33,889 bases of DNA, from positions 1-33,889 of the forward strand of contig SHOL01000008.1 in the NCBI GenBank assembly GCA_004294945.1, in the 5' to 3' direction. This document shows positions 21,888 through 28,254 of this stretch, one piece after another. Source of the DNA: Treponema sp. (GTDB lineage Bacteria; Spirochaetota; Spirochaetia; Treponematales; Treponemataceae). The number at the start of each line of letters is the position of its first letter. Position 1 is the first letter of the stretch. A program made the translations under genes and the position numbers. The notes below the pieces were generated by a model. It was not told where the DNA came from, did no database searches, and saw only the letters and a program-made list of their open reading frames with translations.

Positions 21888-22751
21888 ATGGCCAAAAAAA
21901 CGGAGGTCCGGAATACCGGATCTCCGATGCATCAGTTTCCCTGGGAATCCTCTGTGCTGCTTCAAAAAGGCTTGCGTGCGCTTGGTTTGCCGGATTCGGA
22001 CAACACCCTTCCGGTTCCGGGCACATCTGATGCATGCAGTGAACTATCGGTGCGGGGTCTCCCTTCTGTGCAAGAACGAATCGAAACGTATATGAAAGAG
22101 CTGGAGCTCTTTAATGCGGTGTTCGATCTGGTCGGGGCCGAAACCGGTACCGATCAGGGCCGCTCCGATCTTGTAGTCCGTCACATACTGGACAGCCTTG
22201 CTCCCTGGAAGGATATTGCGGCTTCTTTGTTCGCCACTGTGCGTCCGAAGCCTCTGACTCACTATTCTCCGAAAGTCCCGGAATCAGGCTATGTGGTAGC
22301 TGACGCCGGCTCGGGAGCGGGATTCCCCGGCATTCCTCTTGCAATTGTGTTTCCTTCGGTTCATTTTGTGCTTGTGGAACGAATGTCAAAGCGATGTGCG
22401 TTTCTGGAGAATTGTGCTGCGATACTCGGCCTTCAGAATGTTTCGGTATGCAATTCAGAAATAGAAAAAGCTCCGGAAGCGTTTTGCGACCTGGCAGTTT
22501 TTCGCGCATTCAGGCCGCTCGAACATAAGATTATTTGCAGTCTGTTCCGCATGGTTTCTGCAGGCGGGTTCCTTGCTGCGTGGAAGGCAAAAAAAGACAA
22601 GATAACCGAAGAGATGAACGGGGTTCGAACTGATATTTCTGGTTGGGTATCCATGCCGGTTACCGTGCCGTTTCTTGAACATGAAGAACGGCATCTGGTG
22701 CTTATAGCTTCAGCGGCGTCCCCGAATCCACTGCAACAAGAATCTTGTTGA
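21888..22751 (+). CDS. rsmG: 16S rRNA (guanine-N7) methyltransferase RsmG
   Basis: The 287-residue product carries the RsmG S-adenosylmethionine motif DAGSGAGFPG (139-148), the following VLVERMSKRCAFLE strand-helix, and FRAFRPLEHKI in the C-terminal half. RsmG methylates G527 (E. coli numbering) of 16S rRNA. It is longer than typical members (about 210 residues) because of roughly 50 extra N-terminal residues and an insertion before the SAM motif (ATVRPKPLTHYSPKVPESG). The start at 21888, two bases after tex, has no clear ribosome binding site and may rely on coupling; an ATG at 21927 is an alternative. The last 50 bases overlap the 3' end of the convergent TPR gene. Confidence 0.88.
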   Translation: MAKKTEVRNTGSPMHQFPWESSVLLQKGLRALGLPDSDNTLPVPGTSDACSELSVRGLPSVQERIETYMKELELFNAVFDLVGAETGTDQGRSDLVVRHILDSLAPWKDIAASLFATVRPKPLTHYSPKVPESGYVVADAGSGAGFPGIPLAIVFPSVHFVLVERMSKRCAFLENCAAILGLQNVSVCNSEIEKAPEAFCDLAVFRAFRPLEHKIICSLFRMVSAGGFLAAWKAKKDKITEEMNGVRTDISGWVSMPVTVPFLEHEERHLVLIASAASPNPLQQESC

Positions 22752-24066
22752 GCCGTTCCTTGTCGTACAGATCGATCGGCCGACCTTCTGTAAAACGGCG
22801 GGATTCTTCTGAATATAATCCGGCAGACAGACAGATTCCCTTTCCGGCTTTGAGATCCTTTATCCGCGCATGAAAATCCCGAAGCAGCAGTTCCCCTACT
22901 GATCCCTGCGACCTGAAAAATCTGAACAGGACAATATCCGACCATTTGGGCGTATCTATTTCTGCGACAATATCCGTATAATCCGCAAATACGGAAATAT
23001 CCGTAATCTTGACCTTGGCTCCGGGAAAAAACTGCACAACGATCTTTCTGCAAAGCGCGACGAATTCGCTTTGTACTGCCATCAGATAAATCTGGAGGTT
23101 CTTGTTTTGGTTCAATTCCTGATATCTGACTATAAGCGCAGGCACATCCTTGTACCCGGGTGTGACGCGTTGAATGTCTTTGAGCAGGAGGAGGGCTCTT
23201 CCCAAATCCTGTAATTTGATGCAGGTAACCGCCATCTTGTACCGGAGATCGTTCGCAATTTCTGGGGAGATATTCTCGTGCTTGAGTCCGATTTCAAAAT
23301 CTACAACCGCTTTTTCGAACTGGTTTGTCTGCAGGTGGATAATACCGGCATACAGTGCGGATTGGGGACCAAGGACCGGATCGGGCCGCAGATGCGAGAA
23401 TATTTTCAGGGACCGTTCGCTGGCGCCGGATTCGAAAAGGCATTCGGCCATTGCAAACAGTGCTTCTTTGTCGTCCGGCTGCAGGTCGATCGATTTTTTC
23501 AGATACGGCAGGGCTTCTCGGTATTTGTGGGCTTTGTGATAGCTGAATCCCATGTATCGCTGTACCAGAACATTTTCGGTATCAACGAGCAGTGCTGCCT
23601 TGAGAAACGGAATGGCCTTTTCGTACTCTTTCTGCTGATAGCAGATATAGCCCAGGTTGTAGTTGACTTCAAAATGATTCGGCTTGATTTTCCGCGCAAT
23701 CATGAACCCTCGTGATGCTTCCGGGAATCTGTTGGTTTTGACGGCGGATACTCCAAAGCGCAACGCTGTTTCAAATTCGTCTACCTTATGGGTAGAAGTA
23801 GCGATATCGAGAAGAATCTCATAGGTAGCGTACGCTTTTGCCCAATCCTGATCCTGATAATATATGCTCCCCATCGCAGCAAGCCCCACCGGATCCCGCG
23901 GGTTTTGCGCAAGACGGCGTGTTGCATCGCGAATTATCAGGGACTTGTCTCTTTTTTTCTGTTTTTTTGGCCCGCCGGAATCTTTCCCGCGGGTTATAAA
24001 CGATAATAAGAGTATGGCTATCGCAATTACTATGAGCACGGAAATAATGGTCAAACTCGAATTCAT
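22702..24066 (-). CDS. Membrane-anchored TPR protein with C-terminal Mrr-like nuclease-fold domain (probably inactive)
   Basis: The 454-residue product begins with a membrane helix (residues 5-24) followed by a basic patch (PKKQKKRDK), suggesting a cytoplasmic body. Residues about 45-310 are helical TPR repeats, clearest at 133-200 (NYNLGYICYQQKEYEKAIPF, YMGFSYHKAHKYREALPYL). Residues about 335-445 resemble the Mrr-type restriction endonuclease core: TDIVAE (364-369), then DIVLFRFFRSQGSVGELLL, then GKGICLSAGLYSEESRRF and PIDLYDKERL. Asp365 fits the first catalytic Asp, but the expected Gln/Glu-x-Lys is replaced by Leu/Phe-x-Arg, so nuclease activity seems lost. I infer a binding or scaffold role. 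It shares a divergent promoter region with the LysM gene. No Shine-Dalgarno sequence precedes its ATG. Confidence 0.7.
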   Translation of the reverse strand: MNSSLTIISVLIVIAIAILLLSFITRGKDSGGPKKQKKRDKSLIIRDATRRLAQNPRDPVGLAAMGSIYYQDQDWAKAYATYEILLDIATSTHKVDEFETALRFGVSAVKTNRFPEASRGFMIARKIKPNHFEVNYNLGYICYQQKEYEKAIPFLKAALLVDTENVLVQRYMGFSYHKAHKYREALPYLKKSIDLQPDDKEALFAMAECLFESGASERSLKIFSHLRPDPVLGPQSALYAGIIHLQTNQFEKAVVDFEIGLKHENISPEIANDLRYKMAVTCIKLQDLGRALLLLKDIQRVTPGYKDVPALIVRYQELNQNKNLQIYLMAVQSEFVALCRKIVVQFFPGAKVKITDISVFADYTDIVAEIDTPKWSDIVLFRFFRSQGSVGELLLRDFHARIKDLKAGKGICLSAGLYSEESRRFTEGRPIDLYDKERLNKILVAVDSGTPLKL

Positions 24067-24075
24067 ATATAGTAC

Positions 24076-24104
24076 ATTATGGAGGCCATCTGGTGGACTG
24101 TCAA
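24076..24104 (-). promoter_or_regulatory. Promoter of the TPR gene, next to the start codon
   Basis: On the minus strand TTGACA (24104-24099) and CATAAT (24081-24076) are 17 bases apart, close to consensus. Only 9 bases separate the -10 box from the ATG, so the leader should be about 3 bases. Confidence 0.65.
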
Positions 24105-24113
24105 TAATTCACG

Positions 24114-24143
24114 TTGACAAGAGACTTGTTTGCATACTAAAGT
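24114..24143 (+). promoter_or_regulatory. Promoter of the Hsp70-SBD/LysM gene
   Basis: TTGACA (24114-24119) and TAAAGT (24138-24143) are 18 bases apart. Its -35 box is 10 bases from that of the divergent TPR gene, so the two promoters may compete or be co-regulated. AAGAGG (24167-24172) is the ribosome binding site for ATG 24181. Confidence 0.5.
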
Positions 24144-24180
24144 AAAGTAAGATCTTTACGGTAAAAAAGAGGTAAGACTC

Positions 24181-25170
24181 ATGGGTAACGCTTCGATAGG
24201 CATCAAGCTTGCTGACGGCAAGTTCTATCCCGTGCTTGACGAAGGTTCTCCTGCAAGTAAGATTCTCGAAGTATCGACTGTCAGAGACAACCAGGCGAGC
24301 GTGCAGATAAATCTGTTCAGAGCAGAGGATGCTTCTGTAATCTGGGTGGATGATACACCCGGAGTCAAATATGTCGGAACACTGATTATCGAGGATATTT
24401 CCGAAAAACCGGCAGGCGATCCGACAATTTCTCTTACTCTGACACTGAACGATTCGAACGAACTTTCGGCAGAGGCTGTCGATCTCGATTCAGGATCGCG
24501 ACAGGTGTTGAATGTCTCGCTCGAAACGCTCGAAACTCCGAATATCTATGCCCTGCCCGATTTTGACCTTGTACCCAATGACAGTGATATTTCTCTTGGC
24601 GAAGACCCGGATCATCAAAATGTTGTTGTGGAGGGGCCGGTTCCGGGAAACGCCCCTGAAGGATTGTTTGATATGAACAGAGAAGAAGAACGAAAAAATG
24701 GCATTTTTATGCCCGCCTGGCTTTGCATTCTGATCCTGGCGGTCGGAGTCGTCGCGCTTGTGCTTGCGATGATTGTCTATGCCCGTGTTCTGGTGATGAG
24801 CACCTCTATCAGCGAACAGCAGCAAGTTGTCGCTCCTCCAGTGGTAGAAACGCCGGTGGTTCCCGCTGTTGAACCGGCGCCAGTTCCGGAACCGGTACCC
24901 GAGGTTATTACGCCGCCTCCCGTCGAGGTAGTAGAGGAAGCTCCGGTTGCCGTTGTTGTCGAGGAGCCGGTGGTAATACCGGTGCAGCCCGAACCGGTTG
25001 AAGAGGTTAAGGACATCCGCTACAAGATCAAGTGGGGCGATACCCTTTGGGATATTGCCGAGTCATACTATAGAAATCCATGGTTGTACCCGAAAATTGC
25101 ACAGCATAACAAGATCAAGAATCCGAATCTTATTATTTCCGGAACCTACATCGATATTCCGGCCAACTGA
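24181..25170 (+). CDS. Membrane protein with Hsp70 substrate-binding-like domain and C-terminal LysM
   Basis: The 329-residue product has three parts. Residues 5-115 resemble the beta substrate-binding domain of Hsp70/DnaK: GIKLADGKFYPVLDEGSPA, STVRDNQASVQINLF, VGTLIIEDI, LTLTLNDSNELSAEAVDLDS and RQVLNVSLE follow DnaK's order of strands, with no ATPase domain. An acidic linker leads to one membrane helix (177-205). A Pro/Val/Glu-rich stretch (217-275) is followed by a LysM peptidoglycan-binding domain (279-327, with WGDTLWDIAESYYRNPWLYP). The basic cluster EERKNG before the helix suggests the Hsp70-like part is cytoplasmic and LysM is periplasmic. I infer a link between cytoplasmic peptide binding and the cell wall. 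It is followed by a lytic transglycosylase gene. Confidence 0.75.
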   Translation: MGNASIGIKLADGKFYPVLDEGSPASKILEVSTVRDNQASVQINLFRAEDASVIWVDDTPGVKYVGTLIIEDISEKPAGDPTISLTLTLNDSNELSAEAVDLDSGSRQVLNVSLETLETPNIYALPDFDLVPNDSDISLGEDPDHQNVVVEGPVPGNAPEGLFDMNREEERKNGIFMPAWLCILILAVGVVALVLAMIVYARVLVMSTSISEQQQVVAPPVVETPVVPAVEPAPVPEPVPEVITPPPVEVVEEAPVAVVVEEPVVIPVQPEPVEEVKDIRYKIKWGDTLWDIAESYYRNPWLYPKIAQHNKIKNPNLIISGTYIDIPAN

Positions 25171-25181
25171 TGCACCGACCC

Positions 25182-25211
25182 GGCCCCGGTACTCGCGTCC
25201 CGGGGCCTTTT
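25182..25211 (+). terminator. Terminator-like hairpin between the LysM and transglycosylase genes
   Basis: GGCCCCGG (25182-25189) pairs with CCGGGGCC (25200-25207), followed by four Ts. It lies 6 bases before the chosen start of the transglycosylase gene, so it may control read-through or translation. Confidence 0.55.
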
Positions 25212-25216
25212 GCTGC

Positions 25217-27391
25217 ATGCTTGTAATCTTCCTTATAACCCTGCTGTCGTCGTGTACGTCTTCGCACATTTGGGGTATGGATCGTGCGACTCTGATGCAG
25301 GCAATAACCCGCAGAGATTTCTCTTTTCTTGAACCGGTATCTTCCAGACAGTATCGAGATATTTTAAAACTTGGAAACGGATATTGCTATATTCTTGGTC
25401 TGAGTCTGCTTGAAGCCGGAAACACGGAACAGGCCCGATCTTTTTTCTCCGCAGGGTTTACGCATGATGTACCTCCGTATAATCTGTTATGTCTTGAAGA
25501 GCTTTCCCGTATCGGTACTGCTGAACAGCGGTATGCTGCGCTGGAAGCTTGGCAGCAGCTTGCAGAATCCTCCTTTGGCACTTTGTACACTGACGGGTTT
25601 TTTCTCCCTCCCGATCTTGCGGACGATTCCATCGGGACCGCCCGGGGTGAAATACTGCTTGCTCTTGGCAAATACACCGAATTCCCCGACGGAATTGCCG
25701 ACTGGTATGCCGAACGGCAGCTTTCGGAGGGTATGACGCGACTTTTTCCGGAAATTCTGCAGCTTTCTTCTGCCGAGGCGGGAACGGCTTTGTCGAAACA
25801 TGGAGTCGACGTGCCTGTTTTTGACCGCACGACCCGCGCACGGATCGATCTGGGCAAACGTCAGTATCAGGCATCATGGGCGGTGTTCCGCGAGCTTCTC
25901 GAGAATCGGTCTGCGTATCTGTTTACCCGATTTGTTTTATCGGATGCCTGTAAGGCAGCCTTGTATGGCGGGACAGCTGTTGATGCAGATTTTTTGCGCA
26001 GTCTTTCGGACTCTCTGCCTGCGCAGACGCTTGCTTCCGGCTCGGACGGGACCGCCCGGTTTCTGTTGTCGTTTTACAGTGCGCGTATACTACACAAAAA
26101 CAGGAGTGCCGGGACCGGGGATCTGGCAGATGTTTTGTACGGGGAAGCAATTTCCCGGGCGGAAAGTGAAAAAGATTATGATACTGCAGTATGGTACCTT
26201 CTTGATTACCTTCAGACAGACCGTTCTGCATTTCTTCAGGCTGTAGGCGTCTATGCGCCTCTGTGGCATGACGCTTCCTGGTATTCCGACGTACTTGATG
26301 CTTTTATTGTAAGGGGTGTGCAGCTTCGCGACTGGAAGTCGCTCGGCATGCTGAAATTGGCTCTGTCTGGCCGGGCTGATCCTTCGACCGAGGCTCGTCT
26401 TTCCTATTTGTGTGCACGGACCGGGGGCGGCGGTGTTTTTGAGGGAAAGAAGTCGGACCGGGACTTTTATATGGAAGCGTTTGAAGGGGACCATGATTCT
26501 CTGTATTACCGGTTTCTTTCTGCAAACGAGCTTGGAATGCCTATTGGATCCTATGCGCCGGGAAACCGTGAACATGTGGTGGAAGCATCGGGGGCGGTTT
26601 CTACGCCGGCAGCCGACGCCGGCGACGACACCGAAGACGCCGGCGACGCCGCTGCAGAAACCGCAGCCGACGCCGGCGATTTGTTTACGGAAGATTTTCT
26701 TGCAGCGTTCGTAGAAGCAGGATTGTACCGGCAGCTGTATTCCGTGCTTGCCCGCTGCAAAACCGTTTCGCCCGAGCGGGCAATTCGTCTTTCTGAAGCG
26801 CTTGCACACGCAGGACAACATGAATTGGCGTTGCGAACGGCGGTTCTGGGTTTGCGGCGATCCGACGGGCCGGTAACAGATGCTCTGTTGAAGCAGGTAT
26901 ATCCCCGCCCCTGGCTGGATGCCGTCTCTGCCAGCGCAACCCATTTCGGTCTCGACGAGGACGTCGTCTATGCGTTACTTAGAAGCGAAAGCTTCTTCCG
27001 GCCGGATGTTGTATCTTCGGCCGGTGCAATCGGACTTTCTCAGCTGATGCCGGCTACTGCCGGTGATATTGCGCGGAAGCTGAAAACAACCGGGTACGAT
27101 CTGAATGATCCGGGCACGAATATTACCTTTGGGGTCTATTATCTAGCAGAACTGGCTGGCCGTCTGGACGGGAACATGCTGGAAGCTTTATTTTCGTATA
27201 ATGCAGGAATTACCCGTGTTCGCTCATGGAAAAAAACTTTCGGAAACGTGTATCCGGATCTGTTTCTGGAAAGTGTGCCCTACAGCGAAACCAGGGAATA
27301 TGGGCGCAAAGTGCTTGCGGCTGCCGCAGTTTACGGGTATCTTTACTATCAAAAATCCGCAGAACAGACTGTTCGCGAAATCTTTCGATAA
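25217..27391 (+). CDS. Soluble lytic transglycosylase (SLT) lipoprotein
   Basis: ATG 25217 gives 724 residues with a short lipoprotein signal, MLVIFLITLLSSC (Cys13), which lacks the usual positive residues. Residues up to about 560 are helical, as in Slt70-type superhelical domains. The C-terminal SLT domain has catalytic Glu591 in LLRSESFFRP, then SSAGAIGLSQLMPATA and FSYNAG. It should cut the glycan strands of peptidoglycan in the periplasm. An Ala/Asp-rich insertion (about 466-492, PAADAGDDTEDAGDAAAE) interrupts the helical part. The start is uncertain: a TGATG at 25168-25172 opens an 18-codon frame with a more typical basic start that would fuse to this gene after a one-base shift. uppP follows after 14 bases. 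Confidence 0.85.
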   Translation: MLVIFLITLLSSCTSSHIWGMDRATLMQAITRRDFSFLEPVSSRQYRDILKLGNGYCYILGLSLLEAGNTEQARSFFSAGFTHDVPPYNLLCLEELSRIGTAEQRYAALEAWQQLAESSFGTLYTDGFFLPPDLADDSIGTARGEILLALGKYTEFPDGIADWYAERQLSEGMTRLFPEILQLSSAEAGTALSKHGVDVPVFDRTTRARIDLGKRQYQASWAVFRELLENRSAYLFTRFVLSDACKAALYGGTAVDADFLRSLSDSLPAQTLASGSDGTARFLLSFYSARILHKNRSAGTGDLADVLYGEAISRAESEKDYDTAVWYLLDYLQTDRSAFLQAVGVYAPLWHDASWYSDVLDAFIVRGVQLRDWKSLGMLKLALSGRADPSTEARLSYLCARTGGGGVFEGKKSDRDFYMEAFEGDHDSLYYRFLSANELGMPIGSYAPGNREHVVEASGAVSTPAADAGDDTEDAGDAAAETAADAGDLFTEDFLAAFVEAGLYRQLYSVLARCKTVSPERAIRLSEALAHAGQHELALRTAVLGLRRSDGPVTDALLKQVYPRPWLDAVSASATHFGLDEDVVYALLRSESFFRPDVVSSAGAIGLSQLMPATAGDIARKLKTTGYDLNDPGTNITFGVYYLAELAGRLDGNMLEALFSYNAGITRVRSWKKTFGNVYPDLFLESVPYSETREYGRKVLAAAAVYGYLYYQKSAEQTVREIFR

Positions 27392-27405
27392 TTCCGGAGT
27401 AAATC

Positions 27406-28209
27406 ATGTCTATATTCGAAGCTGTCCTTTTGGGATTAGTACAGGGACTGGGAGAATTCTTGCCCATTTCAAGCTCGGGACATCTTGCGCTGGCTGGCGT
27501 GTTTATGGGAACCAGCGACGTTCCGATGCTTTTTGACATTATGCTGCATGTCGCAACCCTGCTTGCCGTATTGATTGTGTTCCGGAAACGCATCGGATCG
27601 CTATTCGCCGTGCTTGGCAGAACGCTCCTGCGAAAAGCCGGTCCTGAAGATACAGCCGAGCAGAAGCTCATCGTCGCGTTATTGGCAGGGACTGCCGTAA
27701 CCGCTGTTATTGGATTTGCCATCAAGGATGTGGCAGACGCTTTCTCTCCGTTCATGATTTCCTGCAGCCTGGTGGTTACCGGCTTCCTGCTGTTTTTTTC
27801 CGGAAAGTATCAGCCCAAGAAGACTGTTCCCGGAGCAGGACTGGTGCAGGGCCTGATCGTTGGCGCGGCGCAAGGAATCGGCGTTCTTCCGGGAATATCG
27901 CGTTCGGGAATTACCATTGCCGCCTCTCTGATTTCCGGTCTTGAACGGAAAGCGGCAGGAGAATATTCGTTTCTGCTTTCTGTATTTGCAATCACGGGCG
28001 CATTTATCCTTGAGCTCAAAGATGCCGATACTCTGGTTAGCGCCGTTTCTCCGGCGTCGTTGATTGCAGGAATGGCAACCGCGTTTCTGGTGGGCTTTCT
28101 TTCTCTTAAATTTCTTCTGGGGTTGATCAACAGGGGAAAGTTGGGCTGGTTTGCCTTTTACCTGGTTCCTGCGGGCGTTTCTTTGGCAATCTATTTTGCG
28201 ACAGTGTGA
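27406..28209 (+). CDS. uppP: Undecaprenyl-diphosphate phosphatase UppP (BacA)
   Basis: The 267-residue product is a multi-span membrane protein with both family signatures: EFLPISSSGH (17-26) and GISRSG (163-168), the latter containing the essential Arg166. It dephosphorylates undecaprenyl diphosphate, recycling the lipid carrier for peptidoglycan. A GGAG site lies 10 bases before ATG 27406. It sits between a peptidoglycan-cutting enzyme and ftsK, consistent with a wall and division cluster. Length and motifs are normal. Confidence 0.95.
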   Translation: MSIFEAVLLGLVQGLGEFLPISSSGHLALAGVFMGTSDVPMLFDIMLHVATLLAVLIVFRKRIGSLFAVLGRTLLRKAGPEDTAEQKLIVALLAGTAVTAVIGFAIKDVADAFSPFMISCSLVVTGFLLFFSGKYQPKKTVPGAGLVQGLIVGAAQGIGVLPGISRSGITIAASLISGLERKAAGEYSFLLSVFAITGAFILELKDADTLVSAVSPASLIAGMATAFLVGFLSLKFLLGLINRGKLGWFAFYLVPAGVSLAIYFATV

Positions 28210-28254
28210 TACTCCGGTATTCCCGGGGCGCACTGCGATTTTCGGGAGTACTAC

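Noticed and set aside
27679-28233. Minus-strand open frame opposite uppP
   Set aside because: It is antisense to a gene with both UppP signatures and has no supported start.
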